64,000 nucleotides of DNA from Bubalus kerabau (Eukaryota; Chordata; Mammalia; Artiodactyla; Bovidae), in contig NC_073633.1 of assembly GCF_029407905.1 (NCBI RefSeq), positions 29,464,501 through 29,528,500 on the forward strand, given 5' to 3'. Shown in pieces: positions 10,641 to 22,529 of the stretch. How positions within the stretch are numbered: the first letter of the stretch is position 1; every line of letters starts with the position of its first letter. The position numbers were made by a program, and so were the translations under genes. The notes beneath the pieces are model-generated. The model was not told the DNA's origin. It searched no databases and saw nothing but the letters and a program-made list of their open reading frames with translations.

Positions 10641-11888
10641 CCTGTGTGCATAGGTGCAAGACTTTTTTTTGCCTGTGGCAGCTCTGCCCCAGTGAGAGTT
10701 GAGCATGAAGTTGGCACAGCTGCCTGGCTTGTGAGGACCCTGGCAGCACCAAATGTGCAGGGACACGGACTGCCTCCACCGCAGGTCTTATGGCCCTATC
10801 AGAGTCTTTTTGAGCCTCTTGTAGCTGGTCATCAGAAGGCCTCTTTGGCTAGTCTTTCTCCAAGGCTCTGCCCCTTCAGGCACTTAGAGGGCTTCCTTGC
10901 CTGGGGTCCTTCTCTGTTGCTCAGGTGCATCTGGCACATAGAAGAGCCCCTCAAGCTGGGGTCCTACTCTATAGAGGGGCACGTCAGGCACTTAATGGGG
11001 CACCCTGGGTGGAGTCCTACTCTGTAGTTCAGTGCTCAGGTGTTTGATGGGCCAGACTCCCTATTGTTCAGTTGCCAAGGCTGGCCTGTAGGGGGAGAGA
11101 GGCTACAGTGATGGCTCCACCCCCAACGCGTGACTCAGCAGGATCGCCTTGCTTCCATGGCTGCCCGGCTTTTCTGCACAGGCATTGCACACCACAAACT
11201 CCTCCCTCACGTCCCCTTGATCTGTCTCTGTGCAGTCAACAGCAGCCTTTGCCTGGGGATTGCTCCACAATGCCTAAACTCCAGCTCCCAGCCACTGTGC
11301 CATCTGGGGTCTGTATGGCTGTGGCAAGGACCCTCTCATTTTCATTCCATGAAGGCTGCCACAGATCAGCTGTTTCACTCTCAGCCTTAAATGTTTCTTC
11401 TCTGACTCAGACAATTGCTCCAGTGTGGGGATTGGACCCCTGCTTCAGTTCCCGCACCTGCTGAGAGCAGGTCCAGTCCTACTAACACTCCTATTTTTCC
11501 CCCTAGTTCCTTCTCCTACCAAGTTTTGTGTGGGTCTATATATTCTTTTCTGCTGATCAGATACTCCTGTCCACTCTCAGTTGGTGTTCTGCATGTACTT
11601 CTGTGTCTGAAGGTGTATTCCTGATGTTATCCATGGAGAGAGAAGTACCTCATGTCCACCTACTCCTCTGCCATCTTGTTCTCTCTCCTAATTTTACTTC
11701 TTTTTTATGTCTTTACCTGACTGGTCATATTTTCTGTAATGGAAATGCCTTATTTTTGTGTTAAGATATTTCACTAAAGGTTATTATCATTAAGAAAAAG
11801 AACTAAATAAGTTAGAATAGTATCTACTGACCTGTAGGACTGCACATGACTGTACTATGTGAAAAATAAAACATTTATTATATATATA

Positions 11889-11990
11889 TGCTCAGTCGTG
11901 TCTAACTCTTTGCAGCCCTACGGACTACAGTCCACCAGGTTTCTCTGTCCGTGGGATTTTCCAGGCAAGAATACTGGAGTGGGTTGTGAT
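11889..11990 (-). mobile_element. Bov-tA SINE fragment
   Basis: GCTCAGTCGTGTCTAACTCT through GGCAAGAATACTGGAGTGGG; the tRNA-like half is missing. Confidence 0.85.
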
Positions 11991-11997
11991 TTACTAT

Positions 11998-12001
<4 letters not shown>

Positions 12002-12077
<76 letters not shown>

Positions 12078-12086
12078 ACACACACA
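12002..12086. repeat. Compound (TA)n(CA)n microsatellite
   Basis: About 15 TA units followed by about 27 CA units with one or two interruptions. Confidence 0.97.
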
Positions 12087-12093
12087 TCAGTGT

Positions 12094-13055
12094 TCAGTTC
12101 AGTCACTCAGTCGCGCCCGACTCTTTGCGACCCCATGAACCACAGCATGCCAGGCCTCCCTGTCCATCACCAACTCCCGGAGTTCACTCAAATTCATGTC
12201 CATCAAGTCCGTAATGCCATCCAGCCATCTCATCCTCTGTCATCCCCTTCTCCTCCTGCCCTCAATCCCTCCTAGCATCAGGGACTTTTCCAATGAGTCA
12301 ACTCATCACATGACGTGGCCAAAGTATTGTAGTTTCAGCTTCAGCATCAGTCCTTCTAATGAACACCCAGGACTGATCTCCTTTAGAATGGACTGGTTGG
12401 ATCTCCTTGCAGTCCAAGGGACTCTCAAGAGTCTTCTCCAACACCACAGTTCAAAAGCATTAATTCTTTGGCGCTCAGCTTTCTTCACAGTCCAACTCTC
12501 ACATCCAGACATAACCACTGGAAAAATCATAACCTTGACTAGACGGACCTTTGTTGGCAAGGTAATATCTCTGCTTTTCAATATGCTATCTAGGTTGGTC
12601 ATAACTTTCCTTCCAAGGAATAAGCGTCTTTTAATTTCATGGCTGCAATAACCATCTGCAGTGATTTTGAAGCCCCCCAAAAATAAAGTCGGACACTGTT
12701 TCCCCATCTATTTCCCATGAAGTGATGGGACCAGATGCCATGATCTTCCTTTTCTGAATGTTGAGCTTTAAGCCAACTGTTTCACTCTCCTCTTTCACTT
12801 TCATCAAGAGGCTCTTTAGTTCCTCTTCACTTTCTGCCATAAGGGTGGTGTCATCTGCATATCTGAGGTTATCGATACTTCTTCTGGCAATCTTGATTTC
12901 AGCTTGTGCTTCTTCCAGCCCAGCTTTTCTCATGACTTACTCTGCATATAAGTTAAATAAGCAGGGTGACAATATACAGCCTCCATGTACTCCTTTTCCT
13001 ATTTGGAACCAGTCTGTTGTTCCATGTCCAGTTCTAACTGTTGCTTCCTGACCTT
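12094..13055 (-). mobile_element. 5'-truncated BovB LINE, 3' third
   Basis: Minus-strand frames read LRYADDTTLMAESEEELK (RT active site), DGYCSHEIKRRLFLGRKVMT and CRRLLRVPWTARRSNQSILK fragments (12306-12933). The BovB 3' tail runs down to 12094. Broken by frameshifts and stops. It extends 5' to the RT region before YADD. Confidence 0.93.
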
Positions 13056-13080
13056 GACTAGACTTTCTCACAATTTAGTG

Positions 13081-13292
13081 CTTCCCAGGTGGCACTAGTG
13101 GTAAAGGAGTATAGGAGTGTCAGTGTAGGAGATCTAAGAGGTGTGGGTTTGATCCCTGGGTCGGGAAGATCCCCTGGAGGAGGGCATGGCAACCCCACTC
13201 TAGTATTCTTGCCTGGAGAATCCCACGTACAGAGGAGCCTGGTGGGCTACAGGCCATGGGGTTGCAGTCAGACACGACTGAAGAGACTCAGC
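13081..13292 (+). mobile_element. Bov-tA SINE
   Basis: GCTTCCCAGGTGGCACTAGT head, GTTTGATCCCTGGGTCGGG B-box region and GACACGACTGAAGAGACTCA tail. It sits next to the 5' end of the BovB and just before the start of duplicated unit A. Confidence 0.92.
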
Positions 13293-13299
13293 ACAGAGG

Positions 13300-14660
13300 G
13301 CAGCAAGGAAGCCAGTGTAAGTATCACAAAGCATCTGAGTAGGACCCCAGGTGGCAGTGCTTCAGCTTTCATGCCTGCTACATGCAGTGTGCTGGAGTCT
13401 GATTCTCAAGGAAGGAAAATAGAAAGATTTAAATAAAGAATTCACCAGGTAAAGATGAGTAAAGATGTAAAGAAACTTCAAAAATGACACCATGTAGATA
13501 TTTGGGAAGATAGCATCATAGGAGTGTTTAAAGAATAATACCCCATCGTAGCCCTCAATTTTCCCAGCATACTATTATATAAAAAACTTGCTAAAGCATT
13601 CAGCACTGTTAACTGGTTAGTGATGATTTCCTCATCCACTCATCCTGGGACTTTGTGCCTAGGTTTGGAATCTTCTATTCTAGCTCACTTTGGTTTCAGT
13701 TTAAACCAGTAATGTCACCATCACTCAGATGTCCAGCCACCCTATTTTGAGTCCAGGTGCTTCTCCATAGTCCAGACCTTGCTCCTCAGGAGCCCCCTAA
13801 AATGCTACACTCTGGTGGTTAATAAAAGGTAGAGAAGCATTTCACAGTTAGGAAAGTTATGGCTCATTTCCCAAAGATTAAAAAAAAATGAAACAATAAA
13901 ACCTATCTCATAGGGTTTTGATATTTAAATTAGATGATGAGTCTGAAATGCATACCACAGTGCCTGACATAGAATAAGCTCAAAAAATACCATCTTTCTT
14001 TTTTTCTAGTGAAACCTGCCTTTTCTTCAATGTCCAGAATCTGTGACTTGTTACTACTTTTTTTTTTTTTCTCCACATTGGTTCGATGAGGGAAAGTATA
14101 GGAAATTTATTTAATCACTTATTTTCTTTGAGACAGTCATTATTTTTCCCTGTCCTCTTGGGTCATATTCTCCTAGCTACATTAGTACATTCAGGGTGCT
14201 GAAAGGACATAGATGGAGCACTCAGAGGAAGCTTTATTTTCACTTACCTGATGAATAATAATATTATTTTAGTATATTTATTAGGTATTGAATATCAAAT
14301 TTCTGAATTGGATCTCCAAGATTGTCCCATTCTTCCTGACTGTTTTCTTTACTGATTAATTTTATGTGATTTATATATTTTTTCATTTGAGTCATTTTTC
14401 AGAAATATGCATTGCAAATATAGTTTAAAAGTCTGCACATTGACTTTCCACCCTATTAGCATTGATTTTCAACACAGACATTTTAATATATATCTTCATT
14501 TTCATAAGAAGCTAGCTTGAAGGTTTTATTTGTTTATTTTATTAAACACTTTAAAAATACTTTTCCTTTGTAACTTCTATTGGTCTGGATGAGAAGTCAG
14601 GTATCACTGTTTTTTCAAAGTTCTGAAAACTCTTATTTTTTCCAGTAGATTTATTATCTC
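13300..14660. other. Single-copy part of unit A, no gene
   Basis: Parts of it are shared with 36640-36930 in unit B. Poly-T near 14059-14071. No coding frame or recognised young repeat. Confidence 0.45.
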
Positions 14661-14664
14661 TACT

Positions 14665-15250
14665 TTTAAAATTAATTTTTATTGGAGTATAGTTGCTTTA
14701 CAATGTTAGTTGCTGTTGTACAGCAAAGTGGATATGTATACATATATCCACTCTTTTTTAGATTGTGCTCCTGTATAGGTCATTATAGAATATCGAGTAG
14801 AGTTTCCTGTGTTATACAGAAGGTTCTCATTAGTTATCTATTTTATATATAGCAGTGTGTATATGTGAATCTCAGTCTGCCAGTTTATCCCTCATATCCC
14901 TTTCCCCCTTTGGTAACCATAATTAGTTTTCTACATCCTGGACTCCATTTCAGTTTTGTAAACACCTTCATTTGCACATACCACTTTTTAAAATTCCATC
15001 TGATAAAAGAGATATCAGATGACACTTGTCTTTCTCTGTCTGACTTACTTCACTCAGCATGGCAATCTTTGGGTCCATCCATGCCACTGCAAATGGCACT
15101 GTTTTGTTCTTTCTCATGGCTGAATAATATTCAATTGTGTATATATGCCATATCTTTTTTTATCTATTATTCCATCGTTGGACATTTAGGTTGCTTCCAT
15201 GTCCACCTACTGTAATTAGTGCTGCAATGAACATTAGAGTGCTTATATCT
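14665..15250 (-). mobile_element. L1 3' end fragment
   Basis: TTTTATTGGAGTATAGTTGC and TGTACAGCAAAGTGGATATG are typical reversed L1 3'-UTR phrases. The following ATTCCATCGTTGGACATTTA is the reversed end of ORF2. Absent from the matching place in unit B. Confidence 0.8.
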
Positions 15251-16090
15251 TTTCTGCTTGTATAGACTACTCCATCAACTCTAGCAACTGCCTGAGTTCT
15301 AATCTTTATATGTAACTAATCTCTTCTTCGACATCACTGATGGTCTGCTTCCCTGATTGTACCTTAATTGACATAAAGTCTAAGAAGAAAGGACTAAGGA
15401 AATGATTTTCATAACGATTCCAGATAACTATACCCAGATTTGTGATGTGAGTGTATTTTAGTGAAGCAGTCACTTTAAATTATAATGGAACAAGTTTATA
15501 GCTTTAAACAAGTTTACACATGTTCTGTATGATTGATTTAAAGTCCAAAGTTCAAGAGAAGAATGTATCAGTAGAAAGTTACTGTGGACACCTGCTTCCA
15601 AATATAGAAAGATCTTTGATTAACTTGAAGATTTAACTACAAAGTTTAATGAAGGGAATATTTATACATTTGCAGGCAGGGTTAAGGAAAACAAAGAAGA
15701 GATGGGAAGCATCAAGATACTAGCAAGAGCTGAAAGCCTGTATCAACCTGGGCAATCAGAGGAAACTCTTAGTGAAAGGAGAGGCAAGAGCTGTGGAGTG
15801 GATCCACCAGAAAGGAGTTGCAGGAGATAAGATATGCTTTCCCAGTTCTAGTGTCTACTGGCCTCCTGCTCAAATGGGGGACCCAAAGCAGTGGTGGGAA
15901 ACTGGGGGACCAAAGAGAGGGAGAAACCACAGTGATTCCCTATCTTCTTCCAGTTCCAGTTCCTGTGGGGCAGGCCCACCTGGTTCCAGCTGTAGCCTGG
16001 TGATCCACCTAGAAGGAGCTTTTATTTAGAATTAAATCCTCTGATCCAGACCACAGATGAAGCAACCACAGGACTATCATCTCTCTTCTG
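15250..16090. other. Downstream flank of TRDV1 copy A; no gene recognised
   Basis: 15265-15600 matches 39380-39720 in unit B, so it belongs to the duplicated cassette. 15650-16020 has open plus-strand frames of no recognisable family. Confidence 0.5.
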
Positions 16091-16156
16091 GAATGTGCAG
16101 GTGTGCACTACAACTGAGGTTCTGAAGCAGTGGGGCTCTCTCTTATTAAGCTCTGG

Positions 16157-16195
16157 GGTTTTTGTTCAGCTTTTCCCATTACTTCAAGCACTGTG
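16157..16195 (-). promoter_or_regulatory. Consensus 23-bp-spacer RSS of TRDV1 copy A
   Basis: Minus strand: heptamer CACAGTG (16195-16189), 23-bp spacer, nonamer ACAAAAACC (16165-16157). Both elements match consensus exactly. Confidence 0.95.
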
Positions 16196-16764
16196 AGCTC
16201 CCAGAGAGCACAGAAGTACTCTGCAGAGTCTTCAAGCTGTAAGGCTGAAATGATGAGGCTGATGTATTTATGTTCTTTATGGAAGTTTACAGAGTAGCGG
16301 CCGTTCTTTGCATTGCCGTATTCTGAATACTGATGAATAAGAAAAGTTATCTCTCCCCTGGGAAGCTGTTTATACCAAAAAATGTAGTAGTAGTCCATGG
16401 TCCAACTTACTTCATATAGACAATTCAAGGTGACTGTCTGCCCCACTTGACTGGATACCACTGTCTGGACTTGAGTTACTTGCTGGGCCACACTGGATCC
16501 TATGGGGAAAAAAACAGAAAACAGAGATGAAGTAGTAAATAAAATAGTGCGTGATTTAGATTAATTTAGGACCCAGAGACAAACCAAATTGAAATTATAA
16601 AATGCTTCTTTTTCCCCAGCCCTCCTTTCCTCCCCAAGTCCCTGTGAAGCTCCACGTGTCTGTGTGCAGGCCTTTCACCCTGACCTCTCACACCCAGGCT
16701 TGGAAGCATCCCTACCAGAGAAGGTGACAGCCAGGAATGCCCAGAGCAGGCTGGAGAGCGGCAT
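16196..16764 (-). CDS. TRDV1: T-cell receptor delta variable gene, TRDV1 subgroup, copy A, apparently functional
   Basis: Encodes the variable domain of a TCR delta chain for gamma-delta T cells. Leader exon 16764-16716: 16 codons (MPLSSLLWAF...VTFS) plus one base, GTAGGG donor. V exon 16499-16196 begins after a CATAG acceptor, giving GSSVAQQVTQVQ. It follows human TRDV1 closely: VTLNCLYE (first Cys), YYIFWYKQLPRGE (Trp), NAKNGRYSVNFHK, LQLEDSAEYFCALWE (second Cys). CDR1 is about nine residues against seven in human TRDV1. Fully open, with a consensus RSS. Ruminants are known for a large TRDV1 family and many gamma-delta T cells; this is one member, and its partner at 39.9 kb is a duplicate. 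Confidence 0.93.
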
Positions 16765-16879
16765 GAGGCATGGATTTCCCTGCACAAATGTGCTCATTTC
16801 TGCCTCAAGCTGAGAGTTCAGTGTCTCTGTGTGCCTGGCAGCACATTTACATAGTACCTGTTCCTGTGTGACTCCTTCA

Positions 16880-16922
16880 AACAGGAAGTGGGGTTTGTCA
16901 TGTTCATACATCACATGGTCTT
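16880..16922 (-). promoter_or_regulatory. Conserved upstream block of TRDV1 copy A, candidate promoter element
   Basis: About 120 bp above the ATG. A 25-base core (plus-strand GGAAGTGGGG, then TTTGTCATGTTCATA) is identical in copy B at the same distance. It contains an ETS-like AGGAAGT and a CACATGG E-box. The promoter role is inference: both copies derive from one duplication, so conservation alone is weak evidence. Confidence 0.4.
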
Positions 16923-17046
16923 TTTCACAGATGGGAAAAACTTTTGGCTCACAGATGTTTAATTTTCTACTTTTCTTTCCCTGATTATTATGTTAGGTAG
17001 ACCCTGAAAGTGTCATGGAGAAAGCAGTTAGTATTATGTGTGTGAG

Positions 17047-17255
17047 GGCTTCCCTGATGGCTCAGAGAGTAAAGAATATATCTGCAATTCAAGAGACCCT
17101 GGTTTGATCCCTGAGTTAAGAAGATGCCCTGGAGAAGGGAATGGGACCCCACTCCAGTGTTCTTGCTTGGGGAATTCCATGGATAGAGGAGTCTGGTGGC
17201 TACAGTCTATGGGGTTCCAAAGAGTTGGACACGACTGAGTGACTAACACACATAC
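17047..17255 (+). mobile_element. Bov-tA SINE
   Basis: GGGCTTCCCTGATGGCTCAG head to GACACGACTGAGTGACTAAC tail. Not present at the matching place in unit B, so inserted after duplication or lost there. Confidence 0.92.
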
Positions 17256-17488
17256 ATGTTAAGGGTTTGAGCTGAGAGAAACAGAAGACTAAATAAGTTG
17301 ACATACACTGATAATAATTTTGCCAGCCCATTCAAAACATATTAGTATACACTATGAATCCTTCCTGTAATCTACTTACTTGTCATTCTGGTCATTCATT
17401 TAGCCTATGCTTATATTTCTTTATCCAGAATTTAATGACTCTTAAAAAAAATAAAAGAAACTCACAGATCTTTAACTTTCTTATGTGT

Positions 17489-17813
17489 GTGCTGTGCTGT
17501 TGCTTCAGTCATGTGCAACTCTTTCCAACCCCATGGAATGTAACCTGCCAGGCTCCTCTGTCCATGGGGATTCTGCAGGGAAGAATACTGGAGTCGGTTC
17601 CCAACCCAGGGATCAAACCCTCGTCTTTTACATCTCCTGCATTGGTAGATGGGTTCTTTAATACTAGCGCCACCTGGGAAGGGCCAAGAATACTGGAGTG
17701 GGTTTCCATGCCCTCCTCCAGGGAATCTTCCTGACCCAGGAATTGAATCAGCATCTCATGTCTCCTGAATTGCCAGCTGGGTTCTTTACCACTAGCTCAA
17801 CCTGGGAAGCCCT
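17489..17813 (-). mobile_element. Two adjoining reversed Bov-tA SINE copies
   Basis: 17489-17683 is one full SINE (GTTGCTTCAGTCATGTGCAA to GCCACCTGGGAAG). 17686-17813 repeats its tRNA-like half (AAGAATACTGGAGTGGGTTT to CTCAACCTGGGAAGCCC). Confidence 0.88.
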
Positions 17814-17819
17814 TTAGCT

Positions 17820-19720
17820 TTCTTGACAAAAGGCAGTCTTTTCCAAAATAATTAATGTATCATTTTCTTTTCTCACTTGGTTCTAGGTCTTTGTTTATAT
17901 TTTTCAATAAATAAAGTGACTTCAATATCAGATGATAAAAATATCACTCCTGACTTTCAGAATCTATTCAGTTGTGTTTTTTTTTTTATGAAATGCTTAA
18001 CAGGAAAAAATATTAATCTTTGAAATCTGACATTGAGTTTTACTTAGTAGACTTTGAAGAGCATCAGTATATTCAATCTTGCTGCCTTTACAAGTAGAAT
18101 TGTATTTATTAGATCAGGTGTCCTTAAATTGTCCTCATGTCATATTTTTTACCCCAAAGTGTTCAATTTCTTTTCTTAGTGGTTTGTTATTTTTCTCTGT
18201 AAAATCAAGTTAAGCATGCTGACTTTTTCTGTGCCACAAGGCTACAGTGCGCTCTTACAAAATATGGTATCTGTAACACTTAGTAAATGTTGACACCACA
18301 CTATTTGGTGACTGAAGTTTTGTATACTGTACATGATCATGGAGAATGTCATTGTCAATCTTTCATTTGATTTCATTGTTTTAATGGATGAATTAACATA
18401 AAAGAACCAAAGGCAAATAGACAAGTAGAAAAGAAAGTACACAAAGATCTCAAGCAGCCAGTTCTTAGATTTTAAAGTCGAAGTAACACATTAATGAGTC
18501 ATGCAGGAAGGAGAGTTTATATCTAGTTGAGACATCTACTCTTCTGTTCCATGTCACCTCTGGGTGCTGGCAGGCAGCAGATGTCCTGGTTTCCAGTTAT
18601 TTGTAACTAAGTAGAGGACACCACGAATGCCCACAACAATGCAGGGAGAGCATGAAGGCGGTTTTTCCCCTTTGTTGATATGGCCTTGCTCTGAGTTCCT
18701 GACACTAAAGGTGCATGTTCCCTCAGCTGCATTATAGACTCTGACTCTGAAAAATGTAGCTTCTGGCTGGATCAAGTCTGAATGTGCTGACACTCAGGTT
18801 GAAAGATTTAGACTGTCCTAAACATTGTTCTGCCTTCCCTTGTAATTTACTAATAAATGATAATACCTGGTAAAGGACAAGCCAGAGTTTAATATTGAAG
18901 GATGAAATTGAAAGAGATTTTTTACTTAAAACTTCCAAATTTAGTAGTAAATTAATCTCTTCTAAAATCTGGGATGTTATCTGAAACAAATTCATTATGA
19001 ATCATTCTGGGATTGCAAATATTCATTCAAGTTCTGATTGTTCTCTTGCCTTTCTGATTTTGATTCTAAGATGAATTATACTAACTGCTCCCTATTTTCC
19101 CTAGAAAAGACCAACAATAAGCCATGAACTCCCTTTTCTTCCCACTTACCCACCAAATCATATGAACTGGTAACTTTAGCACATACATAACTTCAGAATA
19201 GCAGATATCACACATGAATGAACACAGAAGAGGCTTCTGACTTCTGTAATCCCTCCAGTTGTGTATTGGAATACCAAATGGTAATGGCTGTAAAATCATA
19301 TTCATTTGTGATGTAACTCTGTGATTATCTCATTAAAGGTTTAGGAAGCAAGAACCAATCGGTCTTCTAAATTCAAATATTTGACCATGTTGCTGTCATG
19401 AATGCAGTTATACTCTTTAGTACAATCTTATAATTCTCATTATAGTTGTCATGAGGACAAAACTTCTCCTAAAATGTTGCTTAATCAGTAAAAATATTAA
19501 AAGCTATTAATAATATATATGTTTTCTAAAATAAAAATATTTCCCTTTCTTGATACTGAAGGAATGAAAATTCTAGTTCATTTTATTATGTAATTTCATC
19601 TAATGAAGTCATTTACATCAAATTAATCAAATTTCAAACATTTTATTTTTGTTTCAACACCTCATAAAGAAACCCAAATAAGAATAACTTATTCTTTTTA
19701 TAATTTTATTTATTTACTAA
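17820..19720. other. Intergenic DNA; first part shared with unit B, no gene supported
   Basis: 17860-18145 matches 40985-41275, after which the units diverge. A 79-codon minus-strand frame (18793-18554) has no recognised family. AT-rich elsewhere. Confidence 0.4.
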
Positions 19721-19724
19721 TTTA

Positions 19725-19975
19725 GAGTGTTTTGGGTCTTCATTGCTACACAGGCTGTTCTCTAGCTGCAGAGAGAGGGGCTTCCTCTGTCATTGCTCTT
19801 CTCATTGCGGTGGCTTCTCTTACTGTGGAGCACAGGCTCTAGAGCACAGACTCAATAGTTGTGGTGCACAGGATCAGCTGCTCCATGACATGTGGGATCT
19901 TCCTGTATCAGGGGTTGAACCAATGTCTCCTGATTTGGCAGCAGATTCTTTACCACTGAGCCTCCAGGGAAGACC
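19725..19975 (-). mobile_element. CHR-type tRNA-derived SINE, reversed
   Basis: Plus strand reads TCTTACTGTGGAGCACAGGC, TAGTTGTGGTGCACAGG and TTGAACCAATGTCTCCTG, then CTTTACCACTGAGCC, the reverse of the family consensus. Confidence 0.75.
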
Positions 19976-20295
19976 TAACTGAGTTATTTTATAATAGATT
20001 GTCCTTGGATTCTCCGTGGTTCCTTCATAGGAATCCCCAAACTCACATAGCATATGAGGGCACAGAATTACTACTAAGGTTCCCAGATCTTCCCTAGTTC
20101 TCCCTCTTGCATCTCTGGTGACTGTCTTCTGAAGCTCACCTGGCATTCCAATCTGGGTACTACATCCTATTTTGAGTTTTGCATATTTCAGTCCAATGAA
20201 AGATACTCCAGTCCAGTAGTTATACATCCTATTCCAAACTTGTTATTCAACTGTTTGAACTACCTGAAAAAAAAGCAAAGCAAACTTCGAGAGGA

Positions 20296-20640
20296 TTTCC
20301 CTGATGGTGCAGTGGATGGGAGTTCACCTGCCAATGCAGGGGATACGGGTTCAATCCCTGGTCTGGGAAGGTTCCACATGCCCTGGAGCCACTGAGCCTG
20401 GGCACGACAACTATGGAGGTTTGCTCTAGAGCCCAAGAGCCACAACTACTGAAGCCCACGTGCCCTGGACCCTGCATGCTGCAACTACTGAAGCCTGTGC
20501 TCCTAGAGCTTGTGCTTCACAACAAGAGAAGGCAGGACAGCAAGCCTGTGCACTGTAACCAAGAGCAGCCCCGCTTAGTGCACCTAGAGAAAGCCCATGT
20601 ACAGCAGCAAAGACCCAGAGCAGCCAATTTTTTTTAATTA
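20296..20640 (+). mobile_element. CHR-type tRNA-derived SINE
   Basis: TTTCCCTGATGGTGCAGTGG head, ATACGGGTTCAATCCCTGG B box, TGCAACTACTGAAGCC repeats and a terminal A-rich run near 20636-20650. Confidence 0.82.
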
Positions 20641-20684
20641 AAAAAAAAAATATTTGAAAGCCAAGAGGGTTTACACACTGACAC

Positions 20685-22520
20685 CATTAAATTTTTTTTT
20701 TATAGTCATCATGCTGTATATTGCATCCCCAGGACTTATTTCTCTTATAACTAGATGTTTCTGTCTTTTGAACATAGTCACCTAGTCCACGCCCTACACC
20801 CCCAATCTATTCTCTGTATCTATGAGGTCTGGGTGTGTGTGTGTGTCTGTGTGTCTATATGTCTGTGTGTGTGTGTTCCTGCACCTGTGTCTTAGAGTCC
20901 ACATATAAATGATTTCATACAGTATTTGACTTTGTCTGCCTGATTTATTTCACTTAGTATTGTGCCCTCAAGATTCATTCATGTTGTTGTAAATCTATGA
21001 AAATTTTTCTTTTTTTATCATGTTTTCTTTATCCATTCATCTGTCAAAGGACACTTGGGTTGTTTCCATGTCTCAGCTGTTGTAGATGAACTGCAATAAA
21101 TGAGGGGTACAGATATCTTTTTGAGATAGTGACTTCATTTTCTTCAGATGAATACTCAGAGGTGGAAATATCATAGTAGAGCTAATTTTAATTTTTTGAG
21201 GAACCTCCATACTGTTTGCCATAGAGGCTGCGCCAATTTATATTTCCAACAACAGTGGGCCGGGTTCCCTTTCTTCTACAATCTTGTCAAAATGTTTTAT
21301 TCCCTGTCTTTTTGATAGTAGCCATTCTGGCAGATGTAAAGGGATAGCTCTTTTTGGTTTTGATTTTCATTTCCCTGATGATTAGAGATGTTGAACATCT
21401 TCTAATTTACCTTCTTGTCATTAGTATATCTTCTTTGGGAAAATGTTTATTCAGATCATCAGCTTATTTTTAAGATAGACTTTTGTTCTAATGATTATAC
21501 AAGGTATTTATACATTTTGGGTATTAGCCCCTTAACAGGTATATGTTTGGACAATATTTGCTCTCATTCTGTAGGTTGCCTTTTCATTTTGTTGATGGCT
21601 TCTTTTGCCATACATAAACTTATTAGTTTGATGTAGTCACACTTGTTTTTTGCTTTTTTTTTTTTCACTTTTGTTGTCCTCGCTTTTAGTGTAAAATACA
21701 AAAAAAAAAAAAAAAAAAAAAAAAAAACTGGGGCCAATACTGATGTCAAGGAACTTAGCCCCTATGTTTCTTCTGAGCTTTACTGTTGTGGTTATTATAT
21801 TCAATTCTATAATCCATTTTGATGAGTTCAATTTCATTCTTTTGCATGTAGCTTTCCATTTCTCACAATACCATTTATTGAAGAGATGTTCCTTTCTTGA
21901 GGGTATATTCTTGGCTTCTTTGCCGTGAATTGACCGTGTATACAAGGGTTTATTTCTGGGTTCTCTATTTTGCTCCATTGATCTATGTGTCTTTGTTTAA
22001 TGCCAAAAAAAAAAAAAAAAAAACACCACACACTGTTTTTATTACTATAATTTTGTAATATAGTTTGAAATAAGGTCATGTGATGCCTTCTTTTTTGATC
22101 TTTCTCTAGTTCACTTTGGCTATTAGTAGTCTATTGTCTCTCATACAAATCTTAGGGTTTGTTTATTCTATCTCTGTGAAAAATGTCATTGAATTTTGAT
22201 AGAGGTTTCATTGAATATGTAGAATGCTTTGGGTAGTATGGATATTTTAACAATTGAATTTTTTTGCTCTGTAAGAACAAAATATCTTCCCATTAATTTT
22301 TGTCTTCAATTTCTATAATCAATGTCTTACAGATTTCAATATACAAATCTATACTTCTTTGCTTAAAGTTATTCTTAGGTATTTTCTTTCTGATGTGATG
22401 GAATAAGAATTGTTTTAATATCTTTTCCAGATAGTTCATTATTGGAATGTAGATTAATTTTGTATCCTGCAACTTTGCTGAAGACTAACATCTTGGGGGC
22501 ATGTCTTCCACTGCTAAGCC
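20685..22520 (-). mobile_element. Old L1 LINE, 5'-truncated, reversed
   Basis: Reversed ORF2 3' region and UTR: CTTTATCCATTCATCTGTC, TTTCCCTGATGATTAGAGATG, TATTAGTTTGATGTAGTC and CATAATACC-like phrases in order. Degenerate, with long A runs at 21699-21727 and 22004-22022 and a TG-rich stretch at 20833-20875. Confidence 0.78.
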
Positions 22521-22529
22521 AGATGATCT

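Larger units (their letters stand above)
10045..11690 (-). mobile_element. Probable 5' region of a ruminant L1, reversed, lacking ORFs and 3' end
   Basis: On the minus strand it begins AAGATGGCAGAGGAGTAGG at about 11690, followed by CAGAACACCAACTGAGAG and the AGAATATATAGACCCACAC phrase seen in ruminant and cetacean L1 copies upstream of ORF1. The rest is GC-rich for this region. No ORF2 sequence follows below 10045. The L1 assignment of the lower half is inference. Confidence 0.45.

Noticed and set aside
11902..12106. Cys-Val and Tyr-Ile repeat proteins
   Set aside because: Translations of the (CA)n and (TA)n microsatellite, not genes.
18554..18793. 79-codon minus-strand frame beginning MSAHSDLIQPEATFF
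   Set aside because: No recognised family, splice signal or conservation evidence; short frames of this length are expected by chance.
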